Assembly: GCA_902479205.1 (NCBI GenBank)
Contig: CABSNX010000146.1
Location: 1-5,088, forward strand
Direction of reading: 5' to 3'
DNA from: an uncultured Collinsella sp.
GTDB taxonomy: Bacteria; Actinomycetota; Coriobacteriia; Coriobacteriales; Coriobacteriaceae
Length of the DNA: 5,088 nucleotides
Below the pieces are notes generated by a model, which worked only from the letters and a program-made list of their open reading frames with translations, was not told where the DNA came from and did not search any database. Shown piece by piece: positions 1 to 5,088 of the stretch (within the stretch, counting starts at the first letter, position 1; each line of letters begins with the position of its first letter). Both the position numbers and the translations under genes were made by a program.

Positions 1-24
1 GCGTCAGATGTGTATAAGAGACAG
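1..24 (+). other. Nextera/Tn5 sequencing adapter remnant
   Basis: Bases 6-24 are exactly the 19-bp Tn5 mosaic end AGATGTGTATAAGAGACAG, and bases 1-5 (GCGTC) match the end of the Nextera read-1 adapter that precedes the mosaic end. This is library-preparation sequence left on the contig end, not a transposon of the organism. In the rho reading frame it places a TAA stop at 15-17, which artificially closes the open frame upstream of rho. Genomic sequence should be taken to start at base 25. Confidence 0.97.
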
Positions 25-1745
25 GTCGCAGCCGTCGCACAGCTTCCAAGCGCTCGTCCAAGGCCAAGGGTTCGAAAAAGGACGCGTCCGAGGATTCTGG
101 CAACGAGGCCGTCGAGGCAACCTCTGACGTCGCTCCCGAGACCGAGAGCGCCGATCAGCCGGTAACCGATAAACCCAAGCGTACGCGCAAGAAGTCTGCA
201 AAGGCCAAGGCCGCCGAGCATCAGGCCGATGCCGATGCCGGTTCCGTCATCGATGGCAAGTCTGACGGCGAGGCCTCGAACAACGCCGATGCCGCTGCCG
301 CCGATGGCACTGCGCCTGCCGAGACCGACGAGAACGCCCGCCCCAACCGCCGTCAGCACAAGCGCAACGACGAGCGTAACGAGCGCAAAGACGAGCGCAA
401 CAACGACCGCCGCAACCGTCAGCGCGATCGCAAGCAGCGCAACAAGGAGCGCAACGCCGCCCCGACCGAGCCTACGCTTTCGCGCGAGGAGCTCGCGGCC
501 ATGAAGGTCGCTGAGCTGCGCGAAAAGGCCAAGGAGTTCGAGATCGAGACGACCGGCAAAAAGAAGGCCGAGCTCGTTGAGGAAATCTACACCACCGCCG
601 CGAAGGCCGAGGGCTTCCGTGACATCAAGGGCATTCTGCAGATTCGCCCTGACAGCTCCGGCATCATCCATGCCCACGGCTACATGAAGTCCAGCGACGA
701 CGCCTTTGTTCCCGCATATCTCATCCGCTCCGCACGCCTGCGTACGGGTGATGTGATCGAGGGCTCGCTGCGCCCCTCACGCGGCGGCGACAAGCGCGCC
801 GGCCTCGCTAAGATCACGACCGTCAACGGTCTGGACCCCGAGCAGATTCGCAACCGCCCCAAGTTTGGTGACCTCACCCCGGTCTATCCCAACGAGCCGC
901 TGCGTATGGAGCACGGCAAGGATTCCATCACCGGTCGCGCCATCGACATCGTGTCGCCGATCGGCAAGGGCCAGCGCGGCCTGATCGTGTCGCCGCCAAA
1001 AGCCGGCAAGACCACGATCCTCAAGAAGATCTGCCAGTCTATCTCGATCAACAATCCCGAGGTTCACCTCATCTGCCTGCTCGTCGACGAGCGTCCCGAA
1101 GAGGTCACCGATATGCAGCGCTCCATCAAGGGCGAGGTCGTGGCCTCGACCTTCGATATGCCCGCCGAAAACCACACTCGCGTGGCAGAGCTCGTGATCG
1201 AGCGCGCCAAGCGCATCGTGGAGCTGGGTGGCGACGTCGTGGTGGTGCTCGACTCCATCACGCGCCTTGCCCGCGCCTACAACTTGGCCGCGCCCGCCTC
1301 GGGCCGCATCCTTTCGGGCGGCGTCGATTCGGCGGCCCTGTATCCGCCCAAGCGTTTCTTGGGCGCTGCCCGCAACATCGAGAACGGCGGCTCGCTCACC
1401 ATCCTGGCTTCCGCCCTTATCGATACCGGCTCCAAGATGGACGAGGTCATCTTTGAGGAGTTCAAGGGTACCGGCAACATGGAGCTCAAGCTTGACCGCG
1501 ACCTGGCCGACCGCCGTATCTTCCCGGCCATCGATCCCGTTGCCTCTGGCACGCGCAACGAGGACCTGCTGGTCGACGAGCAGATGCGCCCGTTTGTCTT
1601 TGGCCTGCGCCGTATCCTCGCCGGCATGAACAATACCGAGCGCGCGGCCGCGTCGTTTATCAAGGGCCTCAAGGGCACCAATACCAACCAGGAGTTCCTG
1701 GTGCGTTCGGCAAAAAAACACAGCGATTACGAGCAGACGTTCTAG
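25..1745 (+). CDS. rho: Transcription termination factor Rho, 5'-partial
   Basis: Hexameric RNA-dependent ATPase/helicase that binds nascent RNA and stops transcription. About 572 residues are visible and the true start lies left of the window. Residues before the Met at 501 form a low-complexity extension: Lys/Ser/Ala/Glu-rich first, then Arg/Asn/Asp-rich (364-453). A SAP-like Rho_N domain begins near 477 (SREELAAMKVAELREKA), followed by the cold-shock RNA-binding domain (about 615-910) and the RecA-like motor. Numbering from Met501 and adding 14 gives E. coli numbering. Walker A is SPPKAGKT (164-171; K167/K170 = E. coli K181/K184). D196/E197 match D210/E211, with E197 the catalytic Glu. Walker B is VVVVLDSITR (D251, R255 = D265/R269). 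The Q-loop is near 264-276, the R-loop Lys is K312 (K326), and the arginine finger is R352 (R366). All key and bicyclomycin-contact residues seen are intact, so it should be active. ATG501 has an upstream GAGGAG (486-491, 9-nt gap) but would remove the first helix of Rho_N, so it is probably not the main start. Family call near certain; start unknown. Confidence 0.97.
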
Positions 1746-1784
1746 GCCGTCCGCCGCACGCGACAACAGCCATAGACATGCCAG

Positions 1785-1814
1785 AAGGGCCGGGGTTTAG
1801 ATCCTGGCCCTTTT
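1785..1814 (+). terminator. Intrinsic terminator of rho
   Basis: A 12-bp stem (1785-1796 with 1801-1812, including two G-U pairs) closes a 4-nt loop (TTAG) and runs into TTTT. It lies 39 nt after the rho stop. The core arms are AAGGGCC and GGCCCTT. The reverse strand has only a weak T-run after the stem, so it should act mainly on rho transcription. It separates rho from the downstream genes, which have their own promoter. Confidence 0.85.
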
Positions 1815-1892
1815 CGTATAGCCGCTCGCCAACAATTATTGACCTCACGACCGGCAAGCAGCGATTTTCCCGTTTCAATCCCGCTTCGTCGC

Positions 1893-1921
1893 TTGCAATC
1901 CCCAAGGGGGTTTCGCATAAT
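1893..1921 (+). promoter_or_regulatory. Sigma-70-like promoter for the 2058-3984 operon
   Basis: TTGCAA at 1893-1898 (4 of 6 to the -35 consensus) and CATAAT at 1916-1921 (5 of 6 to the -10 consensus) are separated by exactly 17 nt. Transcription would start near 1928, giving a leader of about 130 nt before the ATG at 2058. The spacer contains an inverted repeat, CCCC-AA-GGGG (1900-1909), which might be a protein-binding site or chance. The promoter lies after the rho terminator, which fits an independent transcription unit. Confidence 0.65.
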
Positions 1922-1951
1922 AGCTGTTAAGCTTCGCGACGGAAAACGCAG

Positions 1952-1987
1952 ATGAAACGAACCATATACCGTTGCTTTGGGGCATAG
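1952..1987 (+). CDS. Possible 11-codon leader peptide MKRTIYRCFGA
   Basis: A short open frame starts with ATG at 1952 inside arm A of the leader and ends with TAG at 1985-1987, in the loop of the GGGGC/GCCCC hairpin. The only ribosome-binding hint is GGA at 1941-1943, 9 nt... upstream spacing being roughly 8 nt, so translation would be weak. Ribosomes on it would melt the first leader stem and favour the SD-covering fold. There is no run of one amino acid that would suggest classical amino-acid attenuation. It may be chance in a 130-nt leader. Confidence 0.2.
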   Translation: MKRTIYRCFGA

Positions 1988-2046
1988 CCCCGCTTCATCT
2001 TCTCTCGCGCAGCCAACTGAATGATGCGATTTGGGTGCTGGAAGAT

Positions 2047-2054
2047 GGGGAGAG
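2047..2054 (+). promoter_or_regulatory. Ribosome binding site deciding the start at 2058
   Basis: GGGGAGAG stands in front of the ATG at 2058, with GGAG (2049-2052) 5 nt from the start. It supports this ATG over the in-frame TTG at 2031, which has no comparable SD. Its left part is complementary to 1993-1995, within a longer 10-bp pairing, so access may be controlled by leader structure. Confidence 0.75.
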
Positions 2055-2057
2055 CTC

Positions 2058-3527
2058 ATGGCTTCTTCTGATGCAACACAACGAGCAGTCCTTGCTGGAC
2101 TTTCCTGCGGGATCGGCCTTGCCGCTCCCGTGGTGATGTATGCTGCCACGCTGCCGTTTTCGTCGGTGAACGAGACGGTCGTCGCGGGCGCTGTTCCCTT
2201 TGCCGTGGGTGCGGTGGCGGGCGTGGGTATCTATGCCGCCTCGCTCGGCATTTCTGAATATCGCGCACAGCATGCCGAGCGCCTGTTCCAGCCCGACGCC
2301 ATGGGTGGCGCTGCGAACGTCAACCAGCATCAAGATGAGTTCCAGATCGCCTCGATGCCCGCCCAACAGCAGTGGGCTACTCCTCAGGGCGTTGCTACTG
2401 CGGCTCCTGCCGTTCAGGCAAACGCCGCGCAGCCCTCTTCGGTTTTCTCCGGCCTGACTGGTGCCTTGCAGCGCCGTCGTGCCGACGATGGCGTCCCCAC
2501 TATCGCTCGCGCCGCAGACGCCATGAGCGAGGCCGACGCCTGGTCCATGATCGATAGCATGCTCGACGACGATTCGCCGGTCAGCTGCGACCCCACGCGC
2601 TCACGCGACGTCTACCAGGTCGCTATCGATGAACTCACCTACGGCGGGCAGACCGGCTCCATTAACCGCGATGACATCGCTGCCGCCGCGCGCGCTGTCT
2701 CGGGCTCTCATGCCGCCCCTGCGGGCAGCACGGCCGCCTTTGTGGCGCTGGTGGCCAATGCCGCCAACAACGCCGCTACGGCTCAATCCGTTACGTATGA
2801 CACCGCCGTGCCCGTGACTCCGGCTGCCGCCACCGCCGTTGACCCCTACGCCGACGAGCCGCTGGCCGTCGACGAGGAGACTATTGCCGCCCGCCGTGCT
2901 GCCGAAAGCTCGCTGTGGGGCGCTCCTGCACAGCAGCAGGCCGCGGAGGCGGTGCCGTACAACGCGAACCTTGCCAACATGCCGATCATCAGCGACGCCT
3001 CTGCTGCGGCCATCGATCTCGATGACCTTGACGAGCCGGTCATCTCGAACGACATGCCGTATGTGGTCGCTGCCCCGGTCGATGCCCCGGCCTCCGCGTC
3101 CCAGTCCGTCGCAGTCGACGAGCCTGTCGATGCGACTCCCGAGGAAGACGTCCCCATGGCCGATTATTCGGGCCACGAGGGCATGTGGGCCGCCGCTGCC
3201 GCAATTTTGGACGAGGTCGTCGAGCCTGCTCCCGTTGCCGCTCCGGTGTTTACGTCTGCTCCTCAGCCCGCTGCCCCCGCTTACGTTGGTCGCCACAGCG
3301 CCGTGTTCCCCGAGGATACCGCCCGCATCTCGCGCGAAGGTATCGAGCGTGCCGAGGCCATCGCTGCTGGCATCATGGAGAACCGTCGTCACGAGCGCGT
3401 CAACCAGATTCTCGAGGAGGAGATCGACCGTCTGCAGTCTGCGGCGGTGAGGCGCACGGGCCGCGCCTATCTGAGCGTTATCGAGGGCGGCACCGCCAGC
3501 TTTGAGCCGCTCTGTGCGGAGGCATAA
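2058..3527 (+). CDS. Hypothetical membrane-anchored Ala/Pro/Asp-rich protein
   Basis: I do not recognise this 489-residue protein. Two hydrophobic helices lie at about residues 11-34 and 41-64, joined by a short polar turn. Arg residues occur just before the first helix (R9) and after the second (R69, R75), so by the positive-inside rule both ends are cytoplasmic and about 420 residues project into the cytoplasm. The tail is rich in Ala, Pro, Gln, Val and Asp and is probably mostly disordered. It carries short acidic-hydrophobic patches near 155-173 (DAWSMIDSMLDDD), 313-332 (AAIDLDDLDEPVISND) and 372-391 (MWAAAAAILDEVVEP). The C-terminal segment, about 420-478, changes character: it is charged and probably helical (ISREGIERAEAIAAGI, then HERVNQILEEEIDRLQ), and may be the functional or partner-binding part. 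There is no signal peptide cleavage site, enzyme motif or LPXTG. It is co-transcribed with the vanZ-like gene. A scaffold or adaptor at the membrane is a guess, not a finding. Confidence 0.9.
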   Translation: MASSDATQRAVLAGLSCGIGLAAPVVMYAATLPFSSVNETVVAGAVPFAVGAVAGVGIYAASLGISEYRAQHAERLFQPDAMGGAANVNQHQDEFQIASMPAQQQWATPQGVATAAPAVQANAAQPSSVFSGLTGALQRRRADDGVPTIARAADAMSEADAWSMIDSMLDDDSPVSCDPTRSRDVYQVAIDELTYGGQTGSINRDDIAAAARAVSGSHAAPAGSTAAFVALVANAANNAATAQSVTYDTAVPVTPAAATAVDPYADEPLAVDEETIAARRAAESSLWGAPAQQQAAEAVPYNANLANMPIISDASAAAIDLDDLDEPVISNDMPYVVAAPVDAPASASQSVAVDEPVDATPEEDVPMADYSGHEGMWAAAAAILDEVVEPAPVAAPVFTSAPQPAAPAYVGRHSAVFPEDTARISREGIERAEAIAAGIMENRRHERVNQILEEEIDRLQSAAVRRTGRAYLSVIEGGTASFEPLCAEA

Positions 3528-3534
3528 CTTCTGC

Positions 3535-3984
3535 ATGCTTAAACTCGATCGAAAATGGGCGGTCGCGACCTGCCTGATGGTGCTGCTCATCTGGGGCAAT
3601 TCGATGGTTCCCGGCACGGGGTCCGGTTCATTGAGCCTGTCGATTATGGAGGCCGTTCGCGGCTTTCTGCACGGCATGGGGCTTCCGTATGAGTGGGTGA
3701 CCAACTTCGTCGTTCGCAAGTGCGCGCATTTTACCGAGTACATGGTGCTCGGCATTCTGGCGACGCACGCTTTCGATATCGAGGGCCGTCGCACCTTTGA
3801 CGTGCTGCTTCCCACGGCGGTGTTCCTGCTGCTGATCCCCTCGATTGACGAGACGATTCAGCTCTTTGTGCCCGGTCGCGCCGGTATGATCACCGACGTG
3901 ATGATCGACTGCTGCGGAGCGATGACGGGCGTTGTGCTTCGATATCTTCTACAATCGCTCATATGTGCCAAAAAGGCCGCCTAG
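3535..3984 (+). CDS. VanZ-like family membrane protein
   Basis: A 149-residue protein with about four membrane segments (roughly 8-24, 64-80, 87-103, 118-140). It carries the two VanZ-like signatures: RKCAHFTEYMVLG (61-73), i.e. RKxxHFxxYxxLG, and DETIQLFVPGRAGMITDVMIDCCG-type residues at 105-128 (D105, E106, Q109, PGR 113-115, D121, D125, G128). The family takes its name from enterococcal VanZ, linked to low-level teicoplanin resistance. Most family members, including stand-alone genes like this one, have no proven function, and no van cluster is present, so a resistance label is not justified. The start chosen is ATG 3535, 7 nt after the upstream stop. GGAGG at 3518-3522 lies inside the upstream gene, with a rather long 12-nt gap. 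A TTG at 3502 would add 11 residues but lacks an SD. The last codons and stop lie in the terminator stem. Confidence 0.88.
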   Translation: MLKLDRKWAVATCLMVLLIWGNSMVPGTGSGSLSLSIMEAVRGFLHGMGLPYEWVTNFVVRKCAHFTEYMVLGILATHAFDIEGRRTFDVLLPTAVFLLLIPSIDETIQLFVPGRAGMITDVMIDCCGAMTGVVLRYLLQSLICAKKAA

Positions 3985-4013
3985 GACACATTGCTTGGTC
4001 CTAGGCGGCCTTT
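3972..4013. terminator. Strong bidirectional terminator between convergent genes
   Basis: A perfect 16-bp inverted repeat (3972-3987 and 3998-4013; arms contain GGCCGCCTAGGAC and GTCCTAGGCGGCC) closes a 10-nt loop. It is followed by TTTCTTTGTT on the plus strand, and by TTTTT (from 3970-3974) on the minus strand. It can end both the vanZ-like operon and the kinase transcript, whose stop is 85 nt away. The left arm contains the final codons and the TAG (3982-3984) of the vanZ-like gene. Confidence 0.95.
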
Positions 4014-4097
4014 CTTTGTTTGGGGGCTTATGCGGGGCTTGGCGGCGTTATCCCATAGGATGGGATTGCTGTACGTTGCGGCGCCCCTTTGGCGCGC
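4014..4097. other. Convergent intergenic spacer with minor hairpins
   Basis: This short spacer between the shared terminator and the kinase stop shows no gene. It holds a 7-bp perfect hairpin, ATCCCAT-AGG-ATGGGAT (4050-4066), and a 5-bp one, GCGCC-CCTTT-GGCGC (4081-4095). Neither has a T-tract on either strand, so they are not obvious terminators; they might protect the kinase mRNA 3' end. Confidence 0.5.
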
Positions 4098-4991
4098 CTA
4101 CTGCTGAAGCGCGGCGGAACCCAGGGCCAGGCAGCCCATGATGCCCTGCTTGCCCTCGAGGCTATTGTTGACAATGTAGGTGTCGATATCGTTGACCTCG
4201 GGCGTGACGATGTAGCCGTTGAGCATCTCGGCGCACTTTTTGCGAGCGAGCGGCACGATAGGGGTGTGATCGGCAACGCCACCGCCGATGATGATCTTCT
4301 GCGGGGCATAGCACAGTGTGTAGGTCATGAGCGCCTGCGCCAGATAGCCTGCGAGCAGGTCCATGGCCTCCGGGTCGTCGGCCATGTCTCCGGCGCTCTT
4401 GCCGTCCCAGCGCTTTTTAACGCCAGGACCGGCGATGAGGCCCTCGAGGCAGTTGTCGTGGAAGGGGCAGGCGCTATGCTCGCCAATGGTGTCGCGCGGG
4501 TCGCGCGTGACCAGGATGTGGCCGGCCTCGGGATGCATCATGCCATGCACGAGCTGACCGCCCGAGAGCACGCCAGCGCCCACACCGGTGCCGATGGTCA
4601 GGTACACCACGTCGGTGAGGCCCTGAGCGCAACCAAAGGTGACCTCGCCCAAGCAAGCGACGTTGACGTCGGTATCGTAGCCGCAGGGGACCTTGAGCTC
4701 GTTTTGGATGGTGCCCAGTAGGTCAAAGTAACGCCATGCGGTCTTGGGCGTCTCCAAGATCTTGCCGTACTGGGGCGAGGCAGGGTTGACCGCGGTGGGG
4801 CCAAAGGCGCCGATGCCCAAGGCGGCGATGCCCTTGTCTGCAAACCATGCGTTGACGGCCTCGACGGTCTCCTGCGGGGTCGTGGTCGCGATCTGCTCGC
4901 GCTCCAGGACCGTACCGTCCGCATAGCCCGTGGCGCAGACCATCTTGGTGCCGCCGGCCTCGAGTGCTCCGATAAGCTGCTGCTCTGCCAT
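4098..4991 (-). CDS. ROK-family sugar kinase, probable fructokinase
   Basis: A cytoplasmic ATP-dependent kinase of 297 residues, the usual length for ROK fructokinases, which convert fructose to fructose-6-phosphate. The N-terminal phosphate-binding motif is GALEAGGTKMVCA (8-20), with GAFGPTAVN (61-69) in the style of the bacterial fructokinase subgroup. The catalytic Asp is D108 in DTDVNVACLGE (106-116), and TIGTGVGAG is at 132-140. The ROK substrate/zinc region is HPEAGHILV (153-161) followed by C175, H178 and C181 in CPFHDNCLEG; H158 with C175, H178 and C181 are the expected Zn ligands. The C-terminal nucleotide-site glycines are IIIGGGV (233-239). Glucose, mannose or another hexose could also be the substrate. 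The start is ATG 4991: GAGAGAGGA (4997-5005) stands 5 nt upstream. An upstream in-frame ATG at 5081 would add 30 residues but would run through the promoter. The gene is convergent with the vanZ-like gene and forms its own unit as far as visible. Confidence 0.92.
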   Translation of the reverse strand: MAEQQLIGALEAGGTKMVCATGYADGTVLEREQIATTTPQETVEAVNAWFADKGIAALGIGAFGPTAVNPASPQYGKILETPKTAWRYFDLLGTIQNELKVPCGYDTDVNVACLGEVTFGCAQGLTDVVYLTIGTGVGAGVLSGGQLVHGMMHPEAGHILVTRDPRDTIGEHSACPFHDNCLEGLIAGPGVKKRWDGKSAGDMADDPEAMDLLAGYLAQALMTYTLCYAPQKIIIGGGVADHTPIVPLARKKCAEMLNGYIVTPEVNDIDTYIVNNSLEGKQGIMGCLALGSAALQQ

Positions 4992-5029
4992 AGTATTCCT
5001 CTCTCTGGGACGAGTTGCTCCGTGACTAA

Positions 5030-5058
5030 AGTATAGAGCTCTAAACCATTTAAGAAAG
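5030..5058 (-). promoter_or_regulatory. Probable promoter of the ROK kinase gene
   Basis: On the minus strand TATACT (5035-5030) is a 5-of-6 match to the -10 consensus. The -35 position at 17-nt spacing holds only CTTTCT (5058-5053), a poor match, which suggests dependence on an activator or a naturally weak promoter. Transcription would start near 5023, giving a leader of about 30 nt with the SD at 4997-5005. The -10 box overlaps a perfect palindrome at 5034-5043. Confidence 0.55.
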
Positions 5059-5067
5059 CGCTCTAAA
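5034..5067 (-). promoter_or_regulatory. Paired operator-like elements at the kinase promoter
   Basis: Read on the minus strand, TTTAGAGC occurs twice (5067-5060 and 5045-5038), 22 bp apart, which is about two helical turns. The distal copy continues as TTTAGAGCGCTTTCT, an imperfect palindrome around a central CG (AGCGCT) like LacI-family operators. The proximal copy is part of the perfect 10-bp palindrome TAGAGCTCTA (5034-5043), overlapping the -10 box. A sugar-responsive repressor bound here would block the promoter. The regulator is not in the window. Confidence 0.45.
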
Positions 5068-5080
5068 AAGAAGCCCTGCA
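5065..5080 (-). terminator. Possible right half of an upstream gene's terminator
   Basis: On the minus strand TGCAGGGCTTC (5080-5070) is followed directly by TTTTT (5069-5065). This looks like the 3' arm and T-tract of an intrinsic terminator whose 5' arm would lie beyond the right end of the window. If so, another minus-strand gene ends just upstream of the kinase promoter. The left arm cannot be seen, so this is weak. Confidence 0.2.
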
Positions 5081-5088
5081 ACGCGGCG

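Larger units (their letters stand above)
1928..2057 (+). promoter_or_regulatory. Structured 5' leader with alternative pairings over the SD
   Basis: Directly visible pairings are as follows. Arm A is AGATGAA (1950-1956) plus CG (1958-1959). It pairs with CG-TTCATCT at 1991-1992 and 1994-2000, with one mismatch, around a small hairpin GGGC-ATA-GCCC (1980-1990; up to 5 bp, GGGGC/GCCCC 1979-1991, when the outer CG pairs are open). Alternatively, CTTCATCTTC (1993-2002) can pair with GAAGATGGGG (2041-2050), 10 bp including two G-U pairs. That covers part of the Shine-Dalgarno sequence. A further small stem, CAGC (2010-2013) with GCTG (2037-2040), could stack on this second fold. The two folds share 1993-2000 and exclude each other, the usual layout of a translational riboswitch or attenuator. 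I recognise no known riboswitch class. The role is inferred from pairing alone. Confidence 0.4.

Noticed and set aside
6..24. Genuine Tn5/IS50 end
   Set aside because: The 19-bp sequence is the engineered hyperactive mosaic end, preceded by Nextera adapter bases, at the very contig edge. This is an artefact rather than a native element.
4..201. Minus-strand open frame crossing the left end
   Set aside because: Its N-terminal part overlaps the rho extension and its last codons come from sequencing adapter.
229..504. Plus-strand frame of Pro/Ala/Thr-rich sequence
   Set aside because: A frame-shifted reading of the rho extension. The rho frame is continuous and leads into the conserved domain.
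777..1766. Minus-strand open frame of 329 codons opposite rho
   Set aside because: It is antisense to the conserved Rho motor domain in a GC-rich genome where long shadow frames are common. Its composition is low-complexity and no family is recognisable.
1839..1867. Alternative promoter beginning with TTGACC at 1839
   Set aside because: It is a good -35 hexamer, but the bases at 16-18 nt spacing (CGATTT/GATTTT) make a poor -10. The 1893/1916 pair is much better.
2021..2071. Short frame MMRFGCWKMGR... overlapping the start of the 2058 gene
   Set aside because: No Shine-Dalgarno before ATG 2021 or 2024, and it overlaps the leader and ribosome binding site. Probably chance.
2601..3815. Minus-strand open frame of 404 codons opposite the hypothetical and vanZ-like genes
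   Set aside because: It spans two well-supported plus-strand genes, has Gly/Arg/Ser-rich shadow composition, and lacks a recognisable domain.
3535..3984. Teicoplanin resistance gene vanZ
   Set aside because: Only the broad VanZ-like domain is shared. There is no vanA/H/X/R/S context, and most family members are not resistance genes.
4089..4721. Plus-strand open frame of 210 codons opposite the ROK kinase
   Set aside because: The minus-strand frame carries every ROK motif; this one is its complement and has no family signature.

Overview
The window looks like a short-read assembly contig from a GC-rich actinobacterium. The best guess is a gut Coriobacteriia such as Collinsella. The grounds are strong G/C bias at third codon positions, a Rho factor with the long basic N-terminal extension typical of actinobacteria, and a ROK-type fructokinase. 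No 16S or other taxonomic marker is present, so the genus is an inference. Bases 1-24 are not genomic: they are the end of a Nextera/Tn5 sequencing adapter, and real sequence starts at about 25.

Layout: (1) 25-1745, plus strand: transcription termination factor Rho, cut at its 5' end by the contig edge. The catalytic core is complete, preceded by at least 150 residues of disordered, charged extension. An intrinsic terminator follows at 1785-1814. (2) 1815-2057: a non-coding stretch with a good sigma-70-like promoter (-35 at 1893, -10 at 1916) and a leader of about 130 nt. The leader can fold in two mutually exclusive ways, one of which covers the ribosome binding site of the next gene. It also contains an 11-codon open frame. 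(3) 2058-3527, plus: an unrecognised 489-residue protein with two N-terminal membrane helices and a long Ala/Pro/Asp-rich tail predicted to be cytoplasmic. (4) 3535-3984, plus: a small VanZ-like membrane protein, 7 nt downstream and almost certainly in the same operon. A strong hairpin terminator overlaps its last codons. (5) 4098-4991, minus: a ROK-family sugar kinase, probably fructokinase. It converges on the vanZ-like gene and shares the terminator, which has T-rich tails in both directions. Its promoter region at the right edge contains two operator-like elements two helical turns apart.

The genes do not form one pathway. Rho is housekeeping, the two membrane-protein genes form a small operon of unknown role, and the kinase is a separately controlled sugar-metabolism gene. 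The most interesting parts are the uncharacterised membrane protein with its structured leader, the Rho extension, and the double operator of the kinase. I see no CRISPR array, insertion sequence, tRNA, rRNA or defence system.
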